From: Stenogyne calaminthoides
Lineage: Eukaryota; Streptophyta; Magnoliopsida; Lamiales; Lamiaceae
DNA: 64,000 nt
Reading direction: 5' to 3'
Assembly: GCA_037126765.1 (NCBI GenBank)
Contig: JBBCBC010000007.1
Location: 27,227,667-27,291,666 of the forward strand
The translations under genes and the position numbers were made by a program. Shown piece after piece: positions 13,901 through 27,100 of this stretch (within the stretch, counting starts at the first letter, position 1; each line of letters opens with the position of its first letter). The notes beneath the pieces were generated by a model. The model saw only the letters and a program-made list of their open reading frames with translations. It did no database searches and was not told the DNA's origin.

Positions 13901-16900
13901 CTCTGAAAAAAAAAAGCCTATACTACTAACTCATATTATCCGTTGGGAAAAATGATTACAATATCACACGAGGGTTGAGATAGAGAAATATATTATAATA
14001 CTATGCGGTGGGTCAGTATTAGAGTGACGATGAAGCTGTGAGACATGTAGACAACTTCAAGACGTTTCCGAAACAAGGTTATAATAGGAAAACGGACACC
14101 CGAGTCAAAAGTTATGGCCAAAACAGTTTTCACCATCAAATGGCCAAAACCCCAATCGCCGTTTCCAGATCATCCATCCGAAATCGCTCATCCTTGCGAT
14201 CAAAATTACAACAAGAATAAGCAAAACCATACTACAGTGATCTATGAAAAAAAATGCCTATAGTACCCACTCATATTATCCGTTGGGAAAAACGATTACA
14301 ATATCACACGAGGGTTGCGATAGAAAAAATATTATAATACTATCCGGTGGGTCAGTTTTAGAGGAATAGTGAAGGTGAGAGACATGTAGATGACTTCAAG
14401 ACGTTTCCGAAACATGGTTATAATAGGAAAACGGACACCCGAGTCAAAAGTTATGGCCAAAACAGTTTTCACCATCAAATGGTCAAAACCCCAATCGCCG
14501 TTTCCAGATCCTCCATCCAAAATCGCTCATCCTTGCGATCAAAATTACAACAAGAACAAGCAAAACCCTATTACAGTGATATATGAAAAAAAATGCCTAT
14601 ACTACCCACTCATATTATCCGTTGGGAAAAACGATTACAATATCACATGAGGGTTGCGATAGAAAAAAATATTATAATACTATCTGGTGGGTCAGTTTTA
14701 GAGGAACGACAAAGGTTTGAGACATGTAGACGACTTCAAGATGTTTCCGAAACATGGTTATAATAGGAAAACGGACACTCAAGTCCAAAGTTATGGCCAA
14801 AATAGTTTTCACCATCAAATGGTCAAAACCTCAATCACCGTTTCCAGATCCTCCATCCGAAATCGCTCATCCTTGCGATCAAAATTACAACAAGAACAAG
14901 AAAAACCCTACTACAGTGATCTATGAAAAAAAAAAAGCCTATACTACTCACTCATATTATCCGTTGTGAAAAATGATTACAATATCACACAAGGGTTGAG
15001 ATAGAGAAATATATTATAATACTATCCGGTGGGTCAGTTTTTAGAGTGACGACGAAGCTGTGAGACATGTAGACGACATCAAGATGTTTCCGAAACAAGG
15101 TTATAATAGGAAAACGGACACCCGAGTCAAAAGTTATGGCCAAAACTGTTTTCACCATCCAATGGCCAAAATCCCAATCGCCGTTTCCAGATCCTCCATC
15201 CGACATCGGTCATCCTAGCTATCAAAATTATAACAAGAACAAGAAAAACCCTACTACAGTGTTCTATGAAAAAAAATGCATATACTACCCACTCATATTA
15301 TCCTTTGGGAAAAACGATTACAATATCATACGAGGGTTGCGATAGAGAAAAATATTATAATACTATCCGGTGGGTCAATTTTAGAGGGACGGCGAAGCAA
15401 TGAGACATGTAGATGACGTCAAGACATTTCCGAAACATGGTTATAAAAGGAAAACGGACACCCGAGTCAAAAGTTATGGCCAAAACAGTTTTCACCATCC
15501 AATGGCCAAAACCCCAATCGCCGTTTCCAGATCCTCCATCCGAAATCGCTCATCCTTGAGATCAAAATTACAACAAGAACAAGCAAAACCCTACTATAGT
15601 GATCTATGAAAAAAAAATGCCTATACTACCCACTCATATTATCCGTTGGGAAAAACGATTACAATATCACACGAGGGTTGCGATAGAAAAAATATTATAA
15701 TACTATCCGGTGGGTCAATTTTAGAGGAACGACAAAGGTGTGAGACATATAGACGACTTCAAGAAGTTTCCTAAACATTGTTATAATAGGAAAATGGACA
15801 CCCGAGTCAAAAGTTATGGCCAAAACAGTTTTCACCATCAAATGGTCAAAATCCCAATCGTCGTTTCCAGATCCTCCATCCGACATCGCTCGTCCTTGCG
15901 ATCAAAATTACAACAAGAACAAGCAAAACCCTACTACAGTGATCTATGAAAAAAAAAGTTTATACTACTCAGTCATATTATCCGTTGGGAAAAATGATTA
16001 CAATATCACAAGAGGGTTGCGATAGAGAAAAATATTATAATACTATCCGGTGGATTAGATTTAGAGGGACGGCGAATCTATGAGATATGTAGAAGACGTC
16101 AAGACATTTCCGAAATATGGTTATAAAACGAAAACGGACACCTGAGTCAAAAGTTATGGCCAAAACAGTTTTCACCATCCAATGGCCAAAACCCAAATCG
16201 CCGTTTCCAGATCCTCCATTCGACATCGCTCATCGTTGCGATTAAAATTACAACATGAACAAGCAAAACCATAATACAGTGATCTATGAAAAAAATGCCT
16301 ATACTACTTACTCATATTATCCGTTGGGAAAAACAATTACAATATCAAACGAGGGTTGCGATAGAAAAAAATATTATAATACTATCCGGTGGGTCAGTTT
16401 TAGAGGAACGACAAAGGTGTGAGACATGTAGACGACTTCAAGATGTTTTCGAAACATGGTTATAATAGGAAAACGGACACTCAAGTCAAAAGTTATGGCC
16501 AAAATAGTTTTCACCATCAAATGGTCAAAACCTCAATCACCGTTTCCAGATCCTCCATCCGACATCGCTCATCCTTGCAATCAAAATTACAACAAGAACA
16601 AGCAAAACCCTACTACAGTGATCTCTGAAAAAAAAAACCTATACTACTCACTCATATTATCCGTTTGGAAAAACGATTACAATATCACACGAGGGTTGCG
16701 ATAGAGAAAAATATTATAATACTATCCAGTGGGACAGTTTTAGAGGAATGTCGAAGCTGTGAGACATGTAGACGACTTCAAGACATTAACGAAACAAGGT
16801 TATAATAGGAAAACGGACACCTGAGTCAAAAGTTATGGCCAAAACTGTTTCCACCATCCAATGGCCAAAATCCCAATCGCCGTTTCCAGATCCTCCATCC

Positions 16901-18839
16901 GACATCGCTCATCCTAGTTATCAAAATTACAACAAGAACAAGCAAAACTCTACTACAGTGATCTATGAAAAAAAAATGCATATACTACCCACTCATATTA
17001 TCCTTTGGGAAAAACTATTACAATATCATACGAGGGTTGCGATAGGGAAAAATATTATAATACTATCTGGTGGATAAGATTTAGAGGGACGGCGAAGCTA
17101 TGTGATATGTAGAAGACGTCAAGAAATTTCTGAAATATGGTTATAAAATGAAAACGGACACTCGAGTCAAAAGTTATGGCCAAAACAGTTTTCACCATCC
17201 AATGGCCAAAACCCCAATCGCCGTTTCCAGATCCTCCATCCGACATCGCTCATCGTTGCGATTAAAATTACAACAAGAACAAGCAAAACCATACTACAGT
17301 GATCTATGAAAAAAAAATGCCTATACTACCCACTCATATTATCCGTTGGGAAAAACAATTACAATATCACACGAGGGTTGCGATAGAGAAAAATATTATA
17401 ATACTATCCGGTGGGTCAGTTTTAAAGTGACGGCAAAGCTGTGACACATGTAGACGACTTCAAGAAGTTTCCAAAACAAGGTTACAATAGGAAAATGGAC
17501 ACCCGAGTCAATATTTATGGCCAAAAGAGTTTTCACCATCCAATGTCCAAAACCCCAATCGCCGTTTTCAGATCCTACATCCGAAATCGCTCATCCTTGC
17601 GATCAAAATTACAACAAGGACAAGCAAAACCCTACTACAGTGATCTATGAAAAAAAATGCCTATACTACCCACTCATATTATCCGTTGGGAAAAACGATT
17701 ACAATATCACACGAGGGTTGCGATAGAAAAAAATATTATAATACTATCCGGTGGGTCAGTTTTAGAGGAACGACAAAGGTGTAAGACATGTAGACGACTT
17801 CAAGATGTTTCCGAAACATGGTTATAATAGGAAAACTGACACTCGAGTCAAAAGTTATGGCCAAAATAGTTTTCACCATCAAATCGTCAAAACCTTAATC
17901 ACAGTTTCCAGATCCTCCATCCGACATCGCTCATCCTTGCGATCCAAATTACAACAAGAACAAGCAAAACCCTACTACAGTGATCTATGAAAAAAAATGC
18001 CTATACTACCCACTCATATTATCCGTTGGGAAAAAGATTACAATATCACACGAGGGTTGTTATAGAGAAAAATATTATAATACTATCCGGTGGGTCAGTT
18101 TTGGAGTGACTACGAAGCTGTGAGACATGTAGACGACTTCAAGACATTTTCGAAACAAGTTTATAATAGGAAAACGGACACCCGAATCAAAATTTATGGC
18201 CAAACCAATCGCCGTTTCCAAATCCTCCATCCGACATTGCTCATCCTTGTGATCAAAATTAGAACAAGAACCAGCAAAACCCTACTACAATGATCTATGA
18301 AAAAAAATGCCTATACTACTCACTCATATTATCCGTTGGGAAAAATGAATACAATATCACACGAGGGTTGCGATAGAGAAAAATATTTTAATACTATCCG
18401 GTGGGTCAGTTTTTGAGGAACGTCAAAGCTGTGAGACATGTAGACGACTTCAAGACGTTTCCGAAACAAGGGTATATTAGGAAAACGGACACCCGAGTCA
18501 AAAGTTATGGACAAAACTATTTTCACCATCCAATGGCCAAAACCCCAATCGCCGTTTCCAGATCTTCAATCCGACATCGCTCATCCTTGCTATCAAAATT
18601 ACAACAAGAACAAGCAAAACCCTACTACAGTGATCTATGAAAAAAAATGCCTATACTACCCACTCATATTATCCGTTGAGAAAAAATATTACAATATCAC
18701 ACGAGGGTTGCGATAGAGAAAAATATTATAATACTATCCGGTGGGTCAGTATTAGAGGGACACCGAAGCTGTGAGACATGTAGACGTCTTCAAGACATTT
18801 TTGAAACAAGGTTATAATAGGTAAACGGACACCCGAGTC

Positions 18840-20450
18840 AAAAGTTATGGCCAAAATAGTTTTCACCATCCAATGGCCAAAACCCCAATCACCGTTTCCA
18901 GATCCTCCATCCGACATCACTCATCCTTGCTATCAAAATTACAACAAGAACAAGCAAAACCCTACTACAGTGATCTATGAAAAAAAAATGCCTATACTAC
19001 CCACTCATATTATCCGTTGGGAAAAACGATTACAATATCACACGAGGGTTGCGATAGATAAAAATATTATAATACTATCCGGTGGGTCAGTTTTACAGGA
19101 ACGTCGAAGCTGTGAGACATGTAGAGGACTTCAAGACGTTTCCGAAACAAGGTTATAATAGGAAAACGGACACCCGAGTCAAAAGTTATGGCCAAAACAA
19201 TTTTCACCATCCAATGGCCAAAACCCCAATCACCGTTTCCAGATCCTCCATCCGACATCGCTCATCCTTGTTATCAAAATTACAACAAGAACAAGCAAAA
19301 CCCTACTACAATGATCTATGAAAAAAATGCCTATACTACCCACTCATATTATCCGTTGGAAAAAATGATTACAATATCACACGAGGGTTGCGATAGAGAA
19401 AAATATTATAATACTATCCGGTGGGTCAGTTTTAGAGGGACGCCGAAGCTTTGAGACATGTAGACGACTTCAAGACGTTTCCGAAACAAGGTTATAATAG
19501 GAAAACGGACACCCGAGTCAAAAGTTATGGCCAAAACAGTTTTCACCATCCAATGGCCAAAACCCCAATCACCGTTTCCAGATCCTCCATCCGAAATCGC
19601 TCATCCTTGCGATCAAAATTACAACAAGAACAAGCAAAACCCTACTACAGTGATCTATGAAAAAAAAATGCCTATACTACCCACTCATATTATCCTTTGG
19701 GAAAAACGATTACAATATCACACGAGGGTTGCGATAGAGAAAAATATTATAATACTATCCGGTGGGTCAGTTTTAGAGGAACGTCGATGTTTGTGAGAGA
19801 CATGTAGAAGACTTTCAAGACGCTTTCAAACAAGGTTATAATAGGAAAACGGACACCCGAGTCAAAAGTTATGGCCAAAACAGTTTTCACCATCCAATGG
19901 CCAAAACCCCAATCACCGTTTCCAGATCCACCATCCGACATCACTCATCCTTGCTATCAAAATTATAACAAGAACAAGCAAAACCCTACTACAGTGATCT
20001 ATGAAAAAAAAATGCCTATACTACTCACTCATATTATCCGTTGGGAAAAACGATTACAATATCACACGAGGGTTGCGATAGATAAAAATATTATAATACT
20101 ATCCGGTGGGTCAGTTTTACAGGAACGTCGATGCTGTGAGACATGTAGACGACTTCAAGAAGTTTCCGAAACAAGGTTATAATAGGAAGACGGACACCCG
20201 AGTCAAAAGTTATGGTCAAAACAGTTTTCACCATCCAATGGCCAAAACCCCAATCACCGTTTCCAGATCCACCATCCGACATCACTCATCCTTGCTAGCA
20301 AAATTACATCAAGAACAAGCAAAACCCTACTACAGTGATCTATGAAAAAAAAATGCCTATACTACTCACTCATATTATCCGTTGGGAAAAACGATTACAA
20401 TATCACACGAGGGTTGCGATAGTGAAAAATATTATAATACTATCCGGTTG
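18840..20450 (+). repeat. Three-monomer duplication (offset about 1,024 bp)
   Basis: Monomers at 18,847 and 19,871, and at 19,082 and 20,106, match at a constant 1,024 bp. Shared private variants are GCGATAGATAAAAATATT (most monomers have GATAGAGAAA) and GTCAGTTTTACAGGAACG. The second copy runs into the degraded zone that starts near 20,690. Confidence 0.7.
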
Positions 20451-20739
20451 GTCAATTTTACAGGAACGCCGAAGCTGTGAGACATGTAGACGACTTCAAG
20501 ATGTTTCCGAAACAAGGTTATAATAGGAAAACGGACATCCTAGTCAAAAGTTATGGTCAAAAACGTTTCACCATCCAATGGCCAAAACCCCAATAGCTGT
20601 TTCCAGATCCTCCATCCGACATTGCTCATCCTTGCGATCAAAATTACAACATGAACAAGAAAAACCCTACTACAGTGATCTATAAAAAAAAAATGGCCTA
20701 TACTACCCACTCATATTTTATCCGTCTGGGAAAAAAAAA

Positions 20740-22014
20740 AACGACTTTGGTGCATATAAAACGAGGGGGTGAGGAGAGAGAGAAAATTTTTAAACTTTCC
20801 TGAGGGTCATTTAGAGGGACGTGTTTTGAGACATAACTAGATGACTTCAAGACAAGTATAAACATAAAGATAAAAGGAACACACACAATATATAGTGGTT
20901 CGGACAACCAAAAACGGCAAAACACTCTCACCATCCTCCATCCGAAATTCCTTATCAACCCCAAAAAATACAACTAGAACTCGTAAACCCTTACTCATCT
21001 ATACTACCCACATTTTTTGGGAAAACTACTCCACGTAGTTTACTAACTCAACCCGACCAAAGCTTTAGAAACTACCTCCGTAGTTTACTAACTCAAACTC
21101 TTAGATGTTTAAACGAGTTCACACTCCTTCATACTTATCACCCTCACTGGGGTTTGCCTAACAACTACCTCACCTCACCACAAGGTTTGGTTTTGGTGTT
21201 GTTCCAACTATGGTGAGATTTTCCCCATCCAATGGTTTAACCTCAATCGCTAAGGTTGATCCTCCATCCTCTAATCTTATGATACATCAAAATTACAACA
21301 AGTTCTAGAACACTCTTTTTAATATATTTGTATATACTACCCACTTGTATTCTATGGTGGAAAAACTTTTACTATATCGCTCTTTGGCTTTGTAGCATTT
21401 TGAAAAATATTATAATCCATCCGCTTTGATAAAATGAAGGAAGAACTTGTATTTATAGTGTGGATTTGAATGTTACCGCTGGAGAGAATCACATTCAAAT
21501 CCATACATGGTTATATCCGTAAAAAAACGACACCTTTTTTCAAAAGTTATGGTTGTCTTCCCATCCAATGGTCCAAACGCCAATTCCAATCCTCTATATT
21601 CCTCCATCCTTGATGCCTCCAAACATTCAAAATATAACAAGAACATTCAAAAAATTTATACAAAGATCTCTTTCAAGAAAAAAAATCCTATACTACCTTG
21701 ATATTTCTCCAAAAAACGTAGTTCTCTGAGTCTTGAGTTCTCTAAGTCTTTAGTTCTCCAGCCTTGATTTTCTCAAGCCTTAAGGTTCTCGATCCTCCAT
21801 CTAAAGTCATGATATCTCGATTTCTTCAAGAACAAGAAAAACTAACTTTATTCTATATCTGCCTACGACTATACATGGTATCCGTCCGGGGAAATATCCT
21901 CAATCTCTAAAACGGCCAAAACCGACTCATCTATCAAGATCATTCATCCAATATGTCATCTCGGGGGTTTTGGGATCTAATCAAAATCCTTTTTATTAAA
22001 TTCATTTCCCAACA
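20740..22014 (-). mobile_element. LTR-A: long terminal repeat, minus strand, mixed with satellite words
   Basis: Read on the minus strand, this segment is collinear with LTR-C (45,656-47,414). Matches in order from the right end are: CCCAACA at 22,008-22,014, the complement of the TGTTGGG start; the GAGTC/CTTGAG-rich stretch at 21,720-21,800 (partner 46,315-46,420); the palindrome and TATA box at 21,450-21,502; a GGTTTGG...CCAACTA...GAGATTTTCCC stretch at 21,185-21,235 (partner near 46,890-46,920); minisatellite-like CTTATCACCCTCAC near 21,145; and ATAGTGGTTC and GACAAGTATAAACAT near 20,890 and 20,850. The family resembles Ty1/copia Sirevirus LTRs; that is inference from style. The left end is blurred by satellite-like words, so the start is approximate and no target-site duplication can be read. 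No internal retrotransposon coding region is present. Confidence 0.8.
21450..21502 (-). promoter_or_regulatory. LTR-A core promoter: TATA box with adjacent palindrome
   Basis: On the minus strand TATAAATA lies at 21,457-21,450. Upstream of it, after a 4-nt ACAC spacer, is a perfect 12-bp inverted repeat (plus-strand arms 21,462-21,473 and 21,491-21,502, GGATTTGAATGT and its complement) with a 17-nt loop. The same arrangement is present in LTR-B and LTR-C. A TATA box in the middle of an LTR is the expected U3/R promoter position. Confidence 0.7.
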
Positions 22015-22044
22015 AAAAAAATGCCTATACTACTCCACTCATAT
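22015..22044 (+). repeat. Short satellite-like stretch between LTR-A and LTR-B
   Basis: About 30 bp reading AAAAAAATGCCTATACTACT and then CCACTCATATTG, the satellite segment after the A-run. It may be a real spacer between two insertions. It may instead be one of the satellite patches that recur at roughly 340-bp spacing across the whole LTR pair. Confidence 0.5.
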
Positions 22045-23395
22045 TGTCCGCATAAATTTAGTTTTGATTATTATGCCAAAACATCTTGAAATAGGACAAA
22101 TAATATAATATTGTATAGAAAGCTTGTGTTTATAGACTTAGTTTTATTTTTTCATCAACACATAACAAGTTGAGGGGGAACTTATCAAGAGAAGATGAGG
22201 AAAACTCGAATCTCCACAAGAAAAATAAACCATAAAAACTATGAGTTCCATATAAACCCATGAAATTATCAAGAAGAAAATTATGCTAATTTGTGAAGAG
22301 AAAAGTTATCTATGAAAAAATGCCTATACTACCCATCCAATATATTATCCGATTCATGAAAATCCTCCATCCGAAATCAAAATATCTTGATATCAAAATT
22401 AATATTAAAATAAGCGATCCCCTTTGAATCGATCTTAGAGGGAAAAAATGCCTATACTATGTAAGATTAAAGATCCGCTTTTCGAACAAAGGTTATATCT
22501 TTGAACGATGCAAAAAAATAAAAAATACTAAAACAATTTTCACCAAATTTTAATGACCAAAACCCCATACAAGATCTTTCTAGATCCTCCATCCGAATCG
22601 ACACCTTACATCAAAATTACAATAAGAAGAAAACAACAAAAAGAATGTGACAAAATCTAAAAAAAAATGTTATAGGACAAAGAAAAATTAAGACTATTAA
22701 ATGGATTTGAATATTACTCATCCAACGGAGAAAATATTCAAATCCACACTATAAATACATTGCACTATCTTCAAAAGAAGATGATGGAGTTTGTTTTCAA
22801 AGTGAAGATTAAAAATCAAATATTCAAGCATCTCCATTCAAGAACAACAAGAGCATTACATATCCAAATTTACCCAAGAGTGTTCTTCAATAGATCTAAT
22901 ACATCAAATGTAATATCCTAAAGCTTAGAGAGAACAGATCCTTAGCATTGAGGCTAAACAAATGTAAGGGAAAATCTCAACCTAGTTGAAACAAAACAAA
23001 CCTTACCCATATCATTTGATAGGATAAGTTTGTCATGAGTGTGATCCTCCATCCGAAACATCCTAGCAATACAACAAGAACAAGCAAAACCCTACTACAA
23101 TGATCTATGAAAAAAAAGTCCTATACTACCCACTCATATTATCTCAAGAAAAAAATCAAGCAATATCACCCGAAAGGTTGGTTGAGAGAAAAATATTATA
23201 ATCCTATCCGTGGGGTGATAAGTCCCGCTTTGAGACATGAGAACTTCAAGAAACATCCAAAACATGGTTAAATTGGTGCCCATGAAGGGAAGAGTTATGG
23301 ATGTAAAAAACGAGTTGGCGATCCCACTATAAAACCCCAATCGTGTTCTTATTTGCTCCATCCGAAATCGCCATCATACTTTAGCAAATCAAAAT
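22045..23395 (+). mobile_element. LTR-B: long terminal repeat, plus strand, mixed with satellite words
   Basis: Collinear with LTR-C on the plus strand. Matches in order are: TTTAGTTTTGAT and ATGCCAAAAC near 22,058 (LTR-C 45,668); ACAAGTTGAGGGGGAA near 22,165 (45,739); the palindrome and TATA box at 22,703-22,757 (46,501-46,553); CAAGCATCTCC near 22,825 (46,752); AATGTAATATCCTAA near 22,909 (46,827); GAGGCTAAACAAATGTAAGG near 22,950 (46,871); GGTGATAAGTCCCGCTT near 23,215 (47,003); GGTGCCC and AAGGGAAGAG near 23,275 (47,148); and CACTATAAAA near 23,325. The 5' end shows TG at 22,045 but the first bases are altered. The last 180 bp of LTR-C have no clear partner here, so the 3' end is truncated or overwritten by satellite sequence. 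No primer-binding site or coding region follows it. Confidence 0.8.
22703..22757 (+). promoter_or_regulatory. LTR-B core promoter: TATA box with adjacent palindrome
   Basis: Perfect 13-bp inverted repeat GGATTTGAATATT (22,703-22,715) and AATATTCAAATCC (22,733-22,745), 17-nt loop, then ACAC and TATAAATA at 22,750-22,757. At stem position 11 both strands differ from LTR-A and LTR-C (G:C replaced by A:T), so pairing is kept. Confidence 0.7.
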
Positions 23396-24199
23396 TACAA
23401 CAAAAAAAAAAAAAAAACCCTACCATTGAAATTTATGAAAAAAAAATGCCTTTACTACCCAACACATATTATCCATTGGGAAAAAGATTATAATATCACA
23501 CGAGGGTTGTTATAGAGAAAAATATTATAATACTAACCGGGGGGTCAGTTTTAGAGTGACTGCGAAGCTGTGAGACATGTAGACGACTTCAAGGCATTTT
23601 CGAAACAAGTTTATAATAGGAAAACGGACACTCGAATCAAAATTTATGGCCAAAACATTTTTCACCATCCAATGGCCAAAACCCCAATCCCCGTTTCCAG
23701 ATCCTCCATCCGACATCGCTCATCCGTGCGATCAAAATTATAACAAGAACAAACAAAACCCTACTACAGTGATCTATGAAAAAAAATATCTATACTACTC
23801 ACTCATATTATCCGTTGGGAAAAACGATTACAATATCACACGAGGGTTGCGATAGAGAATTTTTTTTTAATACTATCCGGTGGGTCAGTTTTAGAGGAAC
23901 ATCAAAGTTGTGAGATATGTAGACGACTTCAAGACGTTTCCGAAACAAGGGTATAATAGGAAAACGGACACCCGAGTCAAAAGTTATGGAAAAAACTGTT
24001 TTCACCATCCAATGGCCAAAACCCGAATCGCCGTTTCCAGATCCTCAATCCGACATAACTCATCCTTGCGATCAAAATTACAACAAGAACAAGCAAAACC
24101 CTACTACAGTGATCTATGAAAAAAAAATGCCTATACTACCCACTCATATTATCCGTTGGGAAAAACGATTACAATATCACACGAGGGTTGCGATAGAGA

Positions 24200-27100
24200 A
24201 AAATATTATAATACTATCCGGTGGGTCAGTTTTATAGGAAGGTTGAAGTTAGGAGACATGTAGACGACTTCAAGACGTTTCCGAAACAAGGTTATAATAG
24301 GAAAACGGACACCCGAGTCAAAAGTTATGGCCAAAACAGTTTTCACCATCCAATGGCCAAAACCCCAATCGCCAATTCCAGATCCTCCATCCGACATCGC
24401 TCATCCTTGCGATCAAAATTACAACAAGAACAAGCAAAACCCTACTACAGTGATCTATGAAAAAAAAAGCCTATACAACTCACTCATATTATCCGTTGGG
24501 AAAAAGATTACAATATCACACGAGGGTTGTTATAGAGGAAAATATTATAATACTATCCGGTGGAGCAGTATTAGAGTGACTGCGAAGCTGTGAGACATGT
24601 AGACGACTTCAAGGCGTTTTGAAACAAGTTTATAATAGGAAAACGGACACCCGAATCAAAATTTATGGCCAAAACATTTTTCACCATCCAATGGCCAAAA
24701 CCCCAATCGCCAATTCCAGATCCTCCATCCGACATCGCTCATCCTTGCGATCAAAATTATAACAAGAACAAGCAAAACCCTACTACAGTGATCTATAAAA
24801 AAAATGCCGTTACTACTCACTCATATTATCCGTTGGGAAAAATGATTATAATATCACACGAGCGTTGCGATAGAGAAAAATATTATAATACTATCCGTAG
24901 GTTAGTTTTTAGAGGGACGACGGTTTTTAAGACATGTAGAAGACTTTAAGACGTTTCCGAAACATGGTTATATTAGGAAAACGGACACCCGAGTCAAAAG
25001 TTATGTCCAAAACTGTTTTCCCCATCCAATGGCCAAAACCCAAATTGCCGTTTCCAGATCCTCCATCCGACATCGCTCATCCTTGCGATCAAAATTACAA
25101 CAAGAACAAGCAAAACCCTACTACAGTGATCTATGAAAAAAAAATGCCTATACTACCCACTCATATTATCCATTGGGAAAAACGATTACAATATCACACG
25201 AGGGTTGCGATAGAGAAAAATATTATAAAACTATCCGTGGGTCAGTTTTTTAGAGGATAAGAAAGGTGTGAGATATGTAGAAGACTTCAAGACGTTTCCG
25301 AAACAAGGTTATAATAGGAAAAACAGACACCCGAGTCAAAAGTTATGGCCAAAACAGTTTTCACCATCCAATGGCCAAAACCCCAATCGCCGTTTCCAGA
25401 TCCTCCATCCGAATCGCCATCCTTGCGATCAAAATTACAACAAGAACAAGCAAAACCCTACTACAAAGATCTATGAAAAAAAAATGCCTATACTACCCAA
25501 TATATTATCCGCTGGGAAAAACGATTACAATATCACACGAGGGTTGCGATAGAGAAAAAATTATTATAATACTATCCCGTGGGTCAAGGCTTTTTAGAGG
25601 GACAAAGAAAGCTATGAGACATGTAGATGACTTCAAGAGGTTTCCAAACAAGGTTATAATAGGAAAAACGGACACCGAAATCAAAAAAGTTATGGCCAAA
25701 ACAAATTTTTCACCATCCAATGGCCAAACCCCAATCCAATGGCCAAAATCCTCCATTTCCAAATCCTCCATCCTTAGCTCATCCTTGCTATCAAAATTAC
25801 AACAAGAACAATTAAAACCCTACTACAAAGGATCTATGAAAAAAAATGCCTATACTACCCACTCATATTATCCGTTGGGAAAAACGATTACAATATCACA
25901 CGAGGGTTGCGATAGAGAAAAATATTATAATACTATCCGGTGGGTCAGTTTTTGAGAGGAACGTCAAAGCTATGAGACATGTAGAAGACTTCAAGACGTT
26001 TCCGAAACAAGGGTATAATAGGAAAACGGACTCCCGAGTCAAAAGTTATGGACAAAACTGTTTTCACCATCCAATGGCCAAACCCCCAATCATCGTTTCC
26101 AGATCCTCAATCCGACATCGCTCATCCTTTAGATCAAAATTACAACAAGAACAAGCAAAACCCTACTACAGTGATCTATGAAAAAAATGCCTATACTACC
26201 CACTCATATTATCCGTTGGGAAAAAAGATTACAATATCAAACGAGGGTTGCGATAGAGAAAAATATTATAATACTATCCGGTGGGTCAGTTTTAGAGGGA
26301 CGCCGAAGCTGTGAGACATGTAGACGTCTTCAAGACGTTTTCGAAACAAGGTTATAATAGGAAAACGGACACCCGAGTAAAAAGTTATGGCCAAAACAGT
26401 TTTCACCATCCAATGGCCAAAACCCCAATCACCGTTTCCAGATCCACCATCCGACATCACTCATCCTTGCTATCAAAATTACAACAAGAACAAGCAAAAC
26501 CCTACTACAGTGATCTATGAAAAAAAATGCCTATACTACCCACTCATATTATCCGTTGGGAAAAAAGATTACAATATCACACGAGGGTTGCGATAGAGAA
26601 AAATATTATAATACTATCCGGTGGGTCAGTTTTATAGGAAGGTTGAAGTTAGGAGACATGTAGACGACTTCAAGACGTTTCCGAAACAAGGTTATAATAG
26701 GAAAACGGACACCCGAGTCAAAAGTTATGGCCAAAACAGTTTTCACCATCCAATGGCCAAAACCCCAATCGCCGCTTCCAGATCCTCCATCCGACATCGC
26801 TCATCCTTGCGATCAAAATTACAACAAGAACAAGCAAAACCCTACTACAGTGATCTATGAAAAAAATGCCTATACTACCCACTCATATTATCCGTTGGGA
26901 AAAAGATTACAATATCACACGAGGGTTGTTATAGAGGAAAATATTATAATACTATCCGGTGGAGCAGTATTAGAGTGACTGCGAAGCTGTGAGACATGTA
27001 GACGACTTCAAGGCGTTTTGAAACAAGTTTATAATAGGAAAACGGACACCCGAATCAAAATTTATGGCCAAAACATTTTTCACCATCCAATGGCCAAAAC

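Larger units (their letters stand above)
1..20690 (+). repeat. 340-bp satellite array, block 1 (about 61 monomers)
   Basis: Head-to-tail tandem array. The landmark GACATGTAGACGACTTCAAG and its variants recurs every 338-343 bp (for example near 78, 417, 754, 1097, 1436, 1777, 2115). One monomer counted by hand at 6,841-7,180 is about 39% GC. Landmarks in order are GTTTCCGAAACATGG, CAAAAGTTATGGCC, GGCCAAAACAGTTTTCACC, GTTTCCAGATCCTCCATCC, ATTACAACAAGAACAAGC, a run of 6-12 A after CTATG, CTATACTACCCACTC, CCGTTGGGAAAAACG and ATATTATAATACTATCC. This block mostly carries CGCTCATCC and GTAGACGAC. Short ORFs occur in several frames on both strands of every monomer and are by-products of the period. 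The window starts inside a monomer, so the array extends further left. The monomer is near twice a nucleosome repeat, a common size for plant satellites. I recognise no named family. Confidence 0.97.

Noticed and set aside
1..20690. Regular direct repeats that a repeat finder might call a CRISPR array.
   Set aside because: The whole 340-bp unit repeats without unique spacers, and the sequence is plant-type.
20740..22044. I first read 20.75-22.0 kb as a different retroelement from LTR-B.
   Set aside because: On the minus strand it is collinear with LTR-C over its whole length, including the palindrome, minisatellite and TGTTGGG end, so it is the same family inverted.
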